Part shown: positions 26,864-37,025 of the stretch, piece after piece | How positions within the stretch are numbered: the stretch's first letter is position 1 | Layout: the number at the start of each line of letters is the position of its first letter | Origin: Geofilum rubicundum JCM 15548 | GTDB taxonomy: Bacteria; Bacteroidota; Bacteroidia; Bacteroidales; Marinilabiliaceae | Direction: 5' to 3' | Length of the DNA: 37,203 bases | Assembly: GCF_000974365.1 (NCBI RefSeq) | Contig: NZ_BAZW01000041.1 | Coordinates: 1-37,203, forward strand | Translations under genes and position numbers: made by a program | The notes under the pieces: model-generated | What the model saw: only the letters and a program-made list of their open reading frames with translations | What the model was told of the DNA's origin: nothing | Databases searched by the model: none

Positions 26864-26961
26864 TTAAAATTTTACATACCATTATCCGGACAAATCGGTG
26901 CAAGCATTTCTATTGGTTGAAATACAGTAGGTTTGCCCTAAATGGTTCAAATAACAAACCA

Positions 26962-26969
26962 CAAAGGTA
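26962..26969 (-). promoter_or_regulatory. Candidate -7 box (TACCTTTG) for pyrG
   Basis: Perfect TAnnTTTG on the minus strand with a leader of about 110 bases to the pyrG ATG. Confidence 0.45.
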
Positions 26970-27008
26970 GCAAAATCTATTCTAAAATGAGGCGACAAAA
27001 AGGAATTG

Positions 27009-28823
27009 TTACAGCATCTCATCAATTAAATCTAGCTTCTTATTAAGGAGACGGATGTTGCGTTTACCACTTTCAATTTTATGCTGGAAATCACGTACCA
27101 GGGCATCGGAATTTTTCGATTTGGCGAAAAAGCCGATGTTGTTTTCCCACAATATGATGTCATTTTCCAGTTGTTTTAACTTGATAATGATTTTGTTGCG
27201 TTCCTGACCTATTTTTTCGTTGAACTGGTCGTTGGTTTTCCAGTTTTCGAGTTTGTTGCGAAATTTTTGCAGGTTTTTGTCGACTTCGTTGAGGTTCAAA
27301 TGATCAAATTTCTGATTGATCAGATTTCTGAATTCCTGGTTGACCCGGTCTTTTTCCTTGATGGGCACAAAGCCAATGTCGGACCAGCGACGCTGGAATT
27401 CCTGCAAGGCCTCAAAACACTGTTCACTGTCGTCTTTCAACTCAAAAGCACTGAGTTCTGCAATAATCGCTTCCTTTAATTTAAGATTGTTATCCTGCGC
27501 TTCATCAATGTTGCTAAAGAAATCTTTTTTACGGTTGAAGAAATAATCGCAGGCTTCGCGGAAGCGTTTCCAAACAACATCGGACTGCTTGCGGGGCACC
27601 GGTCCAATCTCTTTCCACTTTTTTTGAATACGAATGTATTCATCGGTGGCTTTTTTCCAGTCCTGACTGTCTTTCATGGCCTCCGCCTGAATACAAAGCT
27701 CTGTCTTAAGCTGTAAGTTGTTTTGTTGGTCTTCTTTGTAGCTCTTGAAAAAATCACGCTTGTTGTTGAAGAAGGTGTCACAAGCTTTTCGGAAGCGCTC
27801 ATACACCAAATTGTTTTCTTTTTTAGGCGCAAAGCCGATGGTTTTCCATATTTGCTGTAAGTCAATCAGCTGCTTGCTTTTTTCTTCCCACTCCTTGGGA
27901 GAGGTCAATTCTTTTTCCAAAAGGCTTTCCGCTTTTTCACACAGTTCGGTTTTGGCCTCCAGATTTTTCCTGAGCTGGTTTTTCAAAGATTCAAAATGCT
28001 CTTGTTGCCGCTGATTGATTTTGGCGGTAACGGCCTTAAACCGGTCCCATAATTCCTCTTTTTTGTCGCGCGGCACCGGACCCACCTCACGCCACTGGTC
28101 ATGCAAGTTTTGAAGGGATTTAAAGGCCTTGACGGGAGACGGTTCTAGCATCAGGGCCTCCGCTTTTTCACACAACTCTATTTTTAGTTCATAATTTTTT
28201 TTGAGATCCAGATCCCGGAGTTCGTTGTTGATTTTTATGTAGTTGTAAAAATTTTCAACATGTAAGTGGAAGGTTTCCCACAGGTCATGCAGCTTACTTT
28301 GCGGAACCGGCCCTATGTCGCGCCACTTTTGCTGCAAATCCCTGAACTCCTGAAAAGTATCGTTGAGTGATTCTTGTCGGTTAAGCAAGTCTTTAATACC
28401 CTCGATCACTTCATATTTGGCGACCAGATTTTTTTCCTTTATCTGTTCCTGCGATTGGCGTTCATTGTCCCGTTTGCTGCGGTACTCAAATAGCAAGGCC
28501 GAGAATTGCTTTTGCAATTCATCGGGTTGGTGGACAAATAGTTCAATGGGTTCACCGGATTCCACAAATACCTTTCTGGCTTTGTCCTCAATTTCTTCCG
28601 AGGCTTTATCAAAAACTTTACGGATGTTGTCCACCTGCTCCTTAATATCGCCAACCGGTTTTTCTTTGAGCAGTTGTTTCAGAAGGCCGATAAGGGCTTC
28701 GCGATCCAGTGCCGAATAATCATCCGCCTCATTGGCCGCTGGCTTTTCTGCGGATGTGTTATCCGCATTCACATTGGTTCCCTCAAAGGGATCCTTGTTC
28801 AGTTCATTTGATTCCATCACCAT
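27009..28823 (-). CDS. DUF349-domain helical protein
   Basis: 604 residues from ATG 28823 (MVMESNELNKDPFEG); a longer start at 28877 and ATG 28817 are also in frame. The sequence consists of repeated DUF349 modules of about 70-75 residues, each with a charged helix pair and a W-x-x-I/V-G-x-x-P/A signature: KWRDIGPVPQSKLHDLW, QWREVGPVPRDKKEELW, IWKTIGFAPKKENNLVY, KWKEIGPVPRKQSDVVW, RWSDIGFVPIKEKDRVN. All are predicted helical and soluble. Such proteins are common in Bacteroidota; their role is not settled. It is divergent from trmD and upstream of pyrG on the same strand. Confidence 0.88.
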   Translation of the reverse strand: MVMESNELNKDPFEGTNVNADNTSAEKPAANEADDYSALDREALIGLLKQLLKEKPVGDIKEQVDNIRKVFDKASEEIEDKARKVFVESGEPIELFVHQPDELQKQFSALLFEYRSKRDNERQSQEQIKEKNLVAKYEVIEGIKDLLNRQESLNDTFQEFRDLQQKWRDIGPVPQSKLHDLWETFHLHVENFYNYIKINNELRDLDLKKNYELKIELCEKAEALMLEPSPVKAFKSLQNLHDQWREVGPVPRDKKEELWDRFKAVTAKINQRQQEHFESLKNQLRKNLEAKTELCEKAESLLEKELTSPKEWEEKSKQLIDLQQIWKTIGFAPKKENNLVYERFRKACDTFFNNKRDFFKSYKEDQQNNLQLKTELCIQAEAMKDSQDWKKATDEYIRIQKKWKEIGPVPRKQSDVVWKRFREACDYFFNRKKDFFSNIDEAQDNNLKLKEAIIAELSAFELKDDSEQCFEALQEFQRRWSDIGFVPIKEKDRVNQEFRNLINQKFDHLNLNEVDKNLQKFRNKLENWKTNDQFNEKIGQERNKIIIKLKQLENDIILWENNIGFFAKSKNSDALVRDFQHKIESGKRNIRLLNKKLDLIDEML

Positions 28824-28922
28824 AGGTGTTTGGGTTTTATCAGAATACGAATATATCACATTACAGGCAATGCTCAAAGTTTTTTAAAAAAAACCTTTTG
28901 AGTCATATTGCTCATCCTTTGT

Positions 28923-28930
28923 TATCTTTG
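28923..28930 (+). promoter_or_regulatory. -7 box TATCTTTG for trmD
   Basis: Perfect TAnnTTTG with an upstream TTTTG about 22 bases before it. It ends 17 bases ahead of the ATG at 28948, and overlaps the alternative GTG start at 28930, which supports the ATG. Confidence 0.6.
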
Positions 28931-28947
28931 TGGCAAAATTGAAGGTT

Positions 28948-29643
28948 ATGCGCATCGATATATTGACGCTTTTTCCTGATATGTTTCAGGGGCCATTTTC
29001 TGAAAGTATTATAAAACGGGCCGTTGAGCAGGGTAGCGTAGAAATTGTTCTGCATGATATCCGGGACTATTCGAGGGACAAACATAAGCAGGTGGACGAT
29101 TATCCCTTTGGTGGTGGCGCTGGCATGGTGATGCAAATTGAACCGATAGCCGCCGTGATTGAGCAGTTGAAATCAGAAAGAAGCTACGATGAAATCATGT
29201 ACATGTCGCCCGATGGACAACGGCTCAACCAGGGCATTGTCAACCAGCTGTCGCTCAAGGATAATATGATTATTTTATGCGGGCATTACAAAGGGGTGGA
29301 TCAGCGCATCCGGGACCATTACATCACCCGGGAAATTTCCATTGGTGATTATGTGCTGACTGGTGGAGAACTGGCGGCAGCAGTCGTGGTGGATTCGTTG
29401 GTGCGACTCATTCCCGGTGTTATTTCTGATGAGACATCGGCCTTGTCCGATTCCTTTCAGGACAACCTCCTGGCGCCTCCGGTTTATACGCGTCCTGCTG
29501 AATTCAACGGTTGGCGGGTGCCGGATATTTTACTGTCGGGCCATCAGGCCAAAATTGACCAATGGCGGGAAGATCAGGCCCTGGCACGGACTAAAAAGCT
29601 CAGACCGGATTTGTTGGATGAGGGGGAAGGGGAAAAAGGGTAG
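28948..29643 (+). CDS. trmD: tRNA (guanine37-N1)-methyltransferase
   Basis: 231 residues from ATG 28948 ([13 protein letters not shown], the usual TrmD start). It methylates G37 of tRNAs with SAM and is a SPOUT trefoil-knot enzyme. Visible motifs: [24 protein letters not shown] (near residue 40), the knot segment [16 protein letters not shown] (near 115) and [15 protein letters not shown] (near 135), and [20 protein letters not shown] at the C-terminal domain. The protein's last residues, DEGEGEKG, and its stop are encoded by repeat array R5. It is convergent with the AddB-like gene, with no hairpin terminator between. Confidence 0.96.
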   Translation: MRIDILTLFPDMFQGPFSESIIKRAVEQGSVEIVLHDIRDYSRDKHKQVDDYPFGGGAGMVMQIEPIAAVIEQLKSERSYDEIMYMSPDGQRLNQGIVNQLSLKDNMIILCGHYKGVDQRIRDHYITREISIGDYVLTGGELAAAVVVDSLVRLIPGVISDETSALSDSFQDNLLAPPVYTRPAEFNGWRVPDILLSGHQAKIDQWREDQALARTKKLRPDLLDEGEGEKG

Positions 29644-29672
29644 ATGGGGTAGAATGGGTAAAAAAGGTAAGA
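29623..29672 (+). repeat. G-rich 9-bp tandem repeat array R5
   Basis: Five in-phase nonamers: GGGGAAGGG (29623-29631), GAAAAAGGG, TAGATGGGG, TAGAATGGG and TAAAAAAGG (29659-29667). The first two are translated as the end of TrmD. The third begins with its stop codon TAG, and the next two units each begin with a further in-frame stop (TAG, TAA). Confidence 0.85.
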
Positions 29673-29682
29673 TGTTTAAGGG

Positions 29683-32557
29683 TTATTCCCGTAAACAGTG
29701 TTTGTTAAAGACACAGTAACCACAGCTTTTTTTATGGTCGGTCTGCACAAAGGGTGTTTGGGCATCGAAGAGTTCGGTCAACACCAGGTTTAATTGGGTG
29801 GTGAAGGCCGCCTTGACTTCTTCGAGGGCCACAGGTGTTTTCTTTTTGTTTTGGATGCGGAGGATCCGGCTGTCATATAAGTCCTTGAACAGTTCTTTGA
29901 CGGAAATAACACCCGGTTCAATGTTGTTGTGTCCGAGGTTGTCCGACTTGATTAAACCATATAAGAGGGTCTGAAAAATGGCTTTGTTATCACTGTGTCT
30001 TTCGCGGTTAAACAAGTCTTCAATTTCTCTGAATTCTTTGCCGGCCTTCCCGGTTTTATAATCGAGGATGCGTACCATGCCCTCTTTTTCGTCTGTACGG
30101 TCAATGGTCCCGCCCAAATTGACACTTATTTCCGGGTTCAGGGGGTGACCGGTTTCCACCCGTTCTTCCAAAGCGTGCAATCTAAAGGGGGTCACCTGCT
30201 TTTCGCAGTGCAGAAAACGGACGATGTATTTGAAAAGGATTTCGTAGACCAGGCTGTTTTTTCCTTGTAAATCGGTGAATGCTCCTGATTTTTGCCGAAT
30301 AAAGGGAATGTTTTTTTCAAAGACCTGATCCATACTGGATTTAATGCGGGCTTTGTCGCCCAACCATTGGTCCAGATCGCTTTCCTGCACCATTTTACCG
30401 ACAAAGGGTTGGTAAATGAGCTCGACCATTTCGTGAAATAAGTTGCCAAAAACCCGGGGGTCGAGGTCCTCACTGATGCTGTCGGGTTCGTTGATCTGGG
30501 CCACATAGCGGTAGTAGAATCTGAGCGGACATTCGATATAGGTACTGAGGGCACTGGGCGACAGGTTTCTGCCGCCGGGGGTGAGATAAGTGCTCAGTAT
30601 CTGCATGACTGCTTCGCTTTTTGTGGCCGTGATATCGGGTTGGGTGGGGATGGTCAGCTGTTTGTAAGGGGTTTCCACCTTTAGTTTTCCGGGATATTCG
30701 TAATAAAGCTGCTGCAAGAAACGGCTCATTTCGCCTTCTTCACTGGTCGATTTGGAGGTGGTATAGACCAGTTTGATTCTTTTGGCCCGATGAATCAGGC
30801 GGTAGAAGTAGTAGGCAAATATGGCATCCTGATTGTCGATCGTCGGCAGGCCATAGCCTTTTCGTAAGTTGAATGGGATGAAAGAGTTGGGAGGTGTTGT
30901 TTTAGGAAACACCCCTTCGTTCATGCCAATGATGATCAGGTTCTCAAAATCGAGGGCCCTGGTTTCGAGCAAGCCCATTATTTGCAGTCCTTGCAAGGGT
31001 TCGCCTTTGAATGGGACGGACTGCCCGGCCACCAGTTTTTTGAAGAGCGATTGCCAGGTCTGTGGGTTGGGCTGCTGGGGAAGGTCCGTTAATATATCTG
31101 ACAGCCGCTTAATGGTGGTGAACAAAAAAAAGATGAATTCCATTTCCAGTTTTTTGTCGCCCTGCTTTTCCAATTGCCGGTAAACCATAATCAGTAGTTC
31201 GTTCAGATAGGTAGTAAGGGCAGCAGTGGTGTCTATTTTTTGGAATATGGCTGCCAATTGGGGTGTTTCATTCAGGCGGCTGCCTTCAATGAATAGCTGG
31301 TTAGAGGCGATCAGATGGTGAATAAGGGACTGGCTGCCCTCCTCGAGGATGGTTTTCATGTATTGATGCCGCAATAGGGCCAACACATCCCGGTGGTAAA
31401 ACCACGTTTTACCTTCACGGGTGGTTCGCGTGGTCTTTTGCATGGCCAGCAAATTTTCTACCAGTGAAAAGGCCGGGGTGTTTTTTAGCGGATAGCCCAG
31501 GGTGATGTTGATGGAGGAATAAGCCGCCGGGATTGAGTGCAGCACCGGCAAAAGTTGCTGTTCATCAGCGAGAATCAGGCTGTTTTTTCTTTTTGAGAGG
31601 TGGTCAGGGCCACCTCTTTCAGAAAATCATGTGCACCTGTGCCTGCACCAGTTCGTTGGATGCTGCGGAAATGGTAATATCCGCTGTTTCATCTGTAAAG
31701 GGCGCCTCCCAATCGGACGGAGAGGGGTAGTCCTGGAGATTGGACTTAATAAACAGAGCGGCTTCGTGGGTGACCTTGATTTTTGGGTTGGAGGGGTCGG
31801 GGATTTCCTGCAGGATTTTTTGGGGATAATCCCGAAAAAAGGTGGCTTTGTTTTGGATGTTGAGAAAGTGAAAAATGACTTTTTCACTTTCATTCAAAGC
31901 ATTGAATCCTGCAAAAACGACCCTTTTATAGGGGAGAGGCAGGTGTTTTTCGGCACGTACTTTTTCAGCCACCCGTCTGATGACCATGCCATCGTAGGCT
32001 TCATTTTGCCCGGTGAGCGACTGCCGGTAATGAAGGTATAAATCGTAGAGCTTGTCCCACACCGCCAGAAAGCTCTCCTGCTGTTCAGAGAGTCTGACCG
32101 GGTCGAAGGTCTCCCAAAAGCCCTGAATGGCTTCGATTTGCTCATCCGAAAGATGGGTGAAGTCCCCTTCCAGTTTTTTGATGGCCGCCAGATTGGCAAA
32201 AACCTCTTTGGGGTTGGCCATGTATTTGTCAATGTCGTTAAAGTCGCTGAGCAGCATCTCTCCCAGGGGCAAAAACTCGTCTATGGTGATGTCGGATGAC
32301 ATCACCTCAGAATAAGCGGTATGTAATTTGAATAAAAGGGATATGCTGTCGCTGACCGGTGTGGCATCCATCTCATTGAAAAACTCATTGATGGTAATGA
32401 TTTTGGGTGCCCATATGGGTTCTTCAACGAGTTGCCCCAATTGTCGGTTAAAAAAGAGACAGGCACGCCGGCTGGGGAAAACAAAACAAAATTCGTTTAT
32501 TTCTGTTAAATGATAGGAGATGTGATACCGGGCCAGGCGTTCAAGAAATGTATGCAT
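29683..32557 (-). CDS. AddB-like PD-(D/E)XK iron-sulfur nuclease (two apparent frameshifts)
   Basis: After adding one base near 31634 and one A in the run at 31590-31594, the frame is continuous for about 958 residues. The first third is helicase-like (FVFPSRRACLFFNRQ, RVVFAGFNALNESE). The C-terminal nuclease has the acid-Lys motif GGTIDRTDEKEG ... RILDYKTGKAG. Four cysteines of an AddB-type [4Fe-4S] clamp are visible: one in YIECPLRFYYRY and three in SCGYCVFNKHC at the extreme C-terminus. This is the pattern of the AddB half of the AddAB recombination nuclease; no AddA helicase is adjacent in the window. A TATCTTTG box lies 26 bases upstream. Convergent with trmD. Confidence 0.85.
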
Positions 32558-32582
32558 GGATTATTTTGCTTGAGGTGAGTTT

Positions 32583-32590
32583 CAAAGATA
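32583..32590 (-). promoter_or_regulatory. -7 box TATCTTTG for the AddB-like gene
   Basis: Perfect TAnnTTTG on the minus strand, 25 bases before the ATG at 32557. Confidence 0.6.
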
Positions 32591-32752
32591 CGGAAAGCAG
32601 AAAAAAGAACGATGGGAACCTCGTACCGTTTTGCTTATTTATTGTTATTTTAGTGTGGAATTTTATCATGCCTTAAAGCCGAAATTAGAAATAACCGGTT
32701 TGGGCCAAGTCTGTTTGTGCATTTTTTAATGAAATTGTGATTATATAAAACT

Positions 32753-35569
32753 ATGGATGATTTTTCGTTTGTCGGCAATAGCGACATTGGAGTTGTTGAA
32801 TCATTATACCAGCAATACAAAAAGGACCCCTCTTCGGTCGACCCGGGTTATGTTCATTTCTTTAAGGGCTTTGATTTTGCCCTGGCCCATTTTAACGGGG
32901 CGCCCGGGGAAGGTATTGGGAAGGAATTTAACGTTATTAACCTGATTCATGGCTACCGTCAACGGGGGCATTTATTTACCAAGACCAATCCCGTGCGGGC
33001 ACGCCGGCAGTATTTTCCCACGCTTGATATTGAAAATTTTGGATTGTCAGAGGCGGATTTGGATACGGTATTTCAGGCCGGTAGTCAGATTGGTATCGGA
33101 TCAGCTACGTTGCGGGACATCGTTGATCATCTTCAGGAGACCTACTGTGAATCCATTGGTGTAGAGTATTTGTATGTAAGGATGCCGGAGGTGGTGACCT
33201 GGCTGCGTGAGAAAATGGAGTCGGTCCGAAATGTTCCCAATTACGATGAAGAGCGGAAAACCACCATTTTTCGGTTTCTTAAGCGGGCGGTGGGTTTTGA
33301 AGCTTTTGTGCACAAGAAGTTTGTGGGACAAAAACGCTTTTCACTGGAGGGCTCGGAGGGCCTGATACCCGGATTAAAAGCCCTGTTGAATAAGGGAGGT
33401 GAATTGGGTGCTGAGGAGTTTGTTTTGGGAATGGCCCACCGGGGGCGCCTCAATGTTTTATCCAACGTGCTGGGCAAGCCTTACCGAAAAATATTCAAGG
33501 AGTTTGTCGCCGATGAGTACGATGACAATGTCTCACTGGGTGATGTCAAGTACCATTTGGGCTATGACAATGTGGTGAAAACACTGAGTAAGGAAGTCAG
33601 GGTGAGTCTCCTACCCAATCCGTCTCACCTGGAAGCGGTTACGCCTGTTGCCGAAGGTCTGGCCCGGGCCCGGGTGGATCATGCCTATGATGGCGATTAT
33701 GATAAGGTAGTACCTGTGATCATCCACGGGGACGCAGCCATCGCCGCGCAGGGCGTGGTATATGAAGTGGTGCAGATGGCGAAATTACCCGGTTATAAAA
33801 CCGGGGGAACCATCCATGTGGTGGTGAACAATCAGGTGGGCTTTACCACCAATTACGTCGAGGCCCGGTCGAGCACCTACTGTACCGATGTGGGCAAGGT
33901 GACCAACAGTCCTGTTTTTCATGTGAATGGGGACGATGCCGAAGCGATTGTTTATGTCTTTGAGCTGGCCATGGAATTTCGGCAGAAATTCAATTCTGAC
34001 GTCTTTATTGATATCCTATCCTACCGAAAGTATGGTCATAACGAAGGGGATGAGCCCCGCTTTACACAGCCGACGCTTTATAAAGCCATTGCTTCTCATC
34101 CCAATTCAAGAGAGATATATGGAAAGGAATTGGTTGAGCAAAAGGTTTTTACAAAGACCAGACTAAAGGAGCTCATTGAGAAATTTGACCGCTACCTGGA
34201 GACGGAGTTTGAAGCTTCGGGGCAAATAGAAAAGATGTCCATTGCCCGTTTCATGCCGGATTTGTGGAGTGACTACAAGTACCCGAAAACGGAGGATTTT
34301 GATGTGCAGCCCAAAACCGGGGTGTCCATGAAAGAAATTCATGAGTTGTGTGAACAGTTGAATCAGTTGCCGGAGGAAAAGAATTTTTTCTCGAAGGTGC
34401 ACAAGATTCTGGATGAACGGAAGAAAATGATCAGCTCCGGCAAGGCCGATTGGGCCATCGCAGAAACCATGGCCTACGCGACTTTGATCAATGACGGGCA
34501 TCCGGTCCGTTTAAGTGGTCAGGATTCTGAACGTGGTACTTTTGCGCACCGGCATGCCAGTTTTACGGTGGAAGAAATCAATGAACGCTACATGCCGCTG
34601 AGGCACCTCAATGATAGCCCTGTTTCCTTTAACGCCTTTAACTCGCTGTTGTCGGAATATGGCGTTTTGGGTTTTGAATATGGTTATGCGCTGGGAGTGC
34701 CAAAGGGATTAACCATATGGGAGGCGCAGTTTGGTGACTTCTTCAATGTGGCTCAGGTGGTCATTGACCAGTACATTAGTTCTGCTGAAGAAAAATGGGG
34801 TCTGATGAACGGTCTGGTGCTTTACCTGCCGCATGGCTATGAGGGCCAGGGACCAGAGCATTCCAGTGCACGCATTGAGCGTTTTCTGAACTTGTCGGCC
34901 CGCAACAACATCCAGGTGATGAACTTTACCACTCCGGCCAATTTGTTTCATGCCTTAAGGCGCCAGATGAAACGTGATTTCATGGTGCCCATGGTGATTT
35001 TTACGCCCAAGAGTTTGTTGCGTCATCCCAAATGTATTTCGCCTCTGGACGATTTGGAAAAAGGGGTGTTTCAGGAGGTTATCGATGACGATAATGTGGA
35101 TATGGCGTCGGTCACCCGCCTCGTTTTTTGCACGGGGAAAGTGTATTATGATTTACTGGCCCGAAAGGAAGAATTGAATGCACGCAATGTAGCCTTGGTG
35201 CGCATTGAACAATTACATCCCTTTCCCAGAAAGGCCGTGACCAAAATTTTAGAGAAATATAAACATGTTTTGTTGAAGTTATGGGTGCAGGAAGAGCCTG
35301 AGAATATGGGGGCATGGACCTATATCAGAAGCATGCTGCCGGATGAGTATCTGGTACCTGTGGCCCGACTGGCCAGTGCCAGTCCGGCCACCGGCCTGAC
35401 CGGCCTGCACAATGTAGGTCAGAATGAGTTGGTGAACAAAGTATTTAAAAAGTGCCATTGTGACCTCAAGTTACCCTATTGTAACCTGAATTGCATGGAG
35501 GGAAAAACGCGGGAGGAAATCCTTAAAGCCCATTATTACTTTGATGAAAAGCCCCGTTTTTCGATATAA
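32753..35569 (+). CDS. sucA: 2-oxoglutarate dehydrogenase E1 component
   Basis: 938 residues, close to the E. coli length. The thiamine-diphosphate-dependent E1 decarboxylates 2-oxoglutarate in the TCA cycle. Conserved features in order: the N-terminal segment VVESLYQQYKKDP, the INLIHGYRQRGHLFTKTNP motif (near residue 62), LGMAHRGRLNVLSNVLGKP (near 225), the ThDP/Mg site GDAAIAAQGVVYEV ... NNQVGFTTNY, YRKYGHNEGDEPRFTQP, and the transketolase-like C-terminal domain (SGQDSERGTFAHRHASF). The C-terminal tail KCHCDLKLPYCNLNCMEGK adds four Cys not present in E. coli SucA. odhB follows 27 bases later without terminator. Confidence 0.97.
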   Translation: MDDFSFVGNSDIGVVESLYQQYKKDPSSVDPGYVHFFKGFDFALAHFNGAPGEGIGKEFNVINLIHGYRQRGHLFTKTNPVRARRQYFPTLDIENFGLSEADLDTVFQAGSQIGIGSATLRDIVDHLQETYCESIGVEYLYVRMPEVVTWLREKMESVRNVPNYDEERKTTIFRFLKRAVGFEAFVHKKFVGQKRFSLEGSEGLIPGLKALLNKGGELGAEEFVLGMAHRGRLNVLSNVLGKPYRKIFKEFVADEYDDNVSLGDVKYHLGYDNVVKTLSKEVRVSLLPNPSHLEAVTPVAEGLARARVDHAYDGDYDKVVPVIIHGDAAIAAQGVVYEVVQMAKLPGYKTGGTIHVVVNNQVGFTTNYVEARSSTYCTDVGKVTNSPVFHVNGDDAEAIVYVFELAMEFRQKFNSDVFIDILSYRKYGHNEGDEPRFTQPTLYKAIASHPNSREIYGKELVEQKVFTKTRLKELIEKFDRYLETEFEASGQIEKMSIARFMPDLWSDYKYPKTEDFDVQPKTGVSMKEIHELCEQLNQLPEEKNFFSKVHKILDERKKMISSGKADWAIAETMAYATLINDGHPVRLSGQDSERGTFAHRHASFTVEEINERYMPLRHLNDSPVSFNAFNSLLSEYGVLGFEYGYALGVPKGLTIWEAQFGDFFNVAQVVIDQYISSAEEKWGLMNGLVLYLPHGYEGQGPEHSSARIERFLNLSARNNIQVMNFTTPANLFHALRRQMKRDFMVPMVIFTPKSLLRHPKCISPLDDLEKGVFQEVIDDDNVDMASVTRLVFCTGKVYYDLLARKEELNARNVALVRIEQLHPFPRKAVTKILEKYKHVLLKLWVQEEPENMGAWTYIRSMLPDEYLVPVARLASASPATGLTGLHNVGQNELVNKVFKKCHCDLKLPYCNLNCMEGKTREEILKAHYYFDEKPRFSI

Positions 35570-35596
35570 AATATTAAAAAATAACAACTGTTATTT

Positions 35597-36891
35597 ATGA
35601 TAGTAGAGGTAAAAGTTCCGACACCCGGAGAATCCATATCAGAGGTAGAACTATCCAGCTGCTGGTAGAAGATGGCGATCTGGTGCGTAAAAACCAGGAC
35701 TTGGCCGAAGTTGAGTCCGATAAAGCCACTTTGTCGATTACCGCACCCGAAAGCGGAAAAATTCAGATTTCTGTCGCGGCGGGATCAACGGTTAAAGTGA
35801 ATGCCATTGCCTGCAAAATTGACACTTCTGTGGAAGTGCCGGAAGAAGAGGAAGAAGATGGGGCAGAGGATTCTGAAAAGGAAGAAGTAACGGATAGCCA
35901 GGGCAAGGGCACAGAAAAAAAGGCCGGGGCTGAGCAAGCGGCAGCGGAAAAATCCGCCAAAGATAAGCCCGCAGACAAGGATACATCTTCCCCACTTAAA
36001 ACCACACCTTTGGCCAGGAGTAAAATGGCAGCCGAACAACTGTCGGCCGACGAGGTGCTTAAAGGCCTGAAAAAATTATCATCCAGGGAGGTCGATACCA
36101 TACTTGACATGCGCCAGAATGGCGACTGGTCGGGAAGCGCCACCCAGGGCACTGAAGCCTCGCGTGAGCAGGCGCGCAAGCCCATGAGTAACCTGCGCAA
36201 GCAGTTGAGCAAGCGACTGGTCCAGGTCAAGAACGAAACGGCCATGCTCACCACTTTTAACGAGGTGGACATGTCCGCTCTGATGGATCTGCGTAAAAAG
36301 CACCAGGAGGCCTTTGTCAAAAAATATGGCTTCAAGATCGGCCTGATCAGTTTCTTTTTAAAAGCTTCCGCTCAGGCTCTGTTGCATCGTCCCATGGTCA
36401 ACAGCATGCTCGATGGGGATGACATCATCACCCCCAATTATGTGGATATATCCGTGGCCATGCAATCGCCCAAAGGCTTAATGGTACCGGTTATCAGAGA
36501 TGTCCACAGCCGGTCACTGGCACAAATCGAAGAGGCCATGCAGACCATGGCCACCAAGGTACGTAGCGGAAAAGTCTCCTTGGAAGAAATGACCGGCGGC
36601 ACCTTTACCCTCACCAATGGGGGTGTCTTTGGTTCCATGATGTCCACTCCGCTCATCAATCCCCCTCAGTCGGCCATCATTGGCATGCACAACATCGTGG
36701 ATCGTCCGGTAGCCATCAATGGCCAGGTGGAAATACGCCCCATGATGTACATCGCCTTGAGCTATGATCACCGCATCATTGATGGCAAGGATTCCGTCGG
36801 ATTTTTAGTGGATGTTAAAAAGGCGATTGAAAATCCGGTTTCCCTGGTTTTTGGGGGACAGAATCCGGAGGAGATGTTGTTGGGATTGTGA
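35597..36891 (+). CDS. odhB: 2-oxoglutarate dehydrogenase E2, dihydrolipoyl succinyltransferase (one apparent frameshift)
   Basis: The start is ATG 35597 ([19 protein letters not shown]), not the later frame. One base is missing near 35661 (AGCTGCTGG should read AGCTGGCTGG), after which [11 protein letters not shown] continues to the stop at 36891, about 431 residues. The lipoyl domain holds the modified Lys in EVESDKATL. An acidic/Lys linker follows, then a short helical segment ([16 protein letters not shown]...) in place of a standard E3-binding domain, and the catalytic domain with [14 protein letters not shown] and the acyltransferase His/Asp motif [13 protein letters not shown]. It forms a unit with sucA. 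The repeat array R6 follows the stop. Confidence 0.95.
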
Positions 36892-36962
36892 TGGGGATGG
36901 GTTGGTAGGGTTGAGTGGGTTGATAGGGTTAAAGGCAAATAGGGTTGGAAGCGTTGGTAGGT
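36889..36962 (+). repeat. G-rich 9-bp tandem repeat array R6
   Basis: Units TTGGTAGGG (36902-36910), TTGAGTGGG, TTGATAGGG, a 7-base TTAAAGG, CAAATAGGG, TTGGAAGCG and TTGGTAGGT (to 36962). The array begins at the odhB stop codon (TGATGGGGATGGG) and is G-rich on the sense strand. Confidence 0.9.
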
Positions 36963-37025
36963 TCTGAAGAAGTATAGCAAATTGAAAATGAATGGTTAAA
37001 TTTTTAGAAAACTAAGACTTTTTTT

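Noticed and set aside
35763-36335. Minus-strand frame of 190 codons inside odhB
   Set aside because: Shadow of odhB; Ser-rich translation of the Lys/Glu/Ala-rich linker with no family features.
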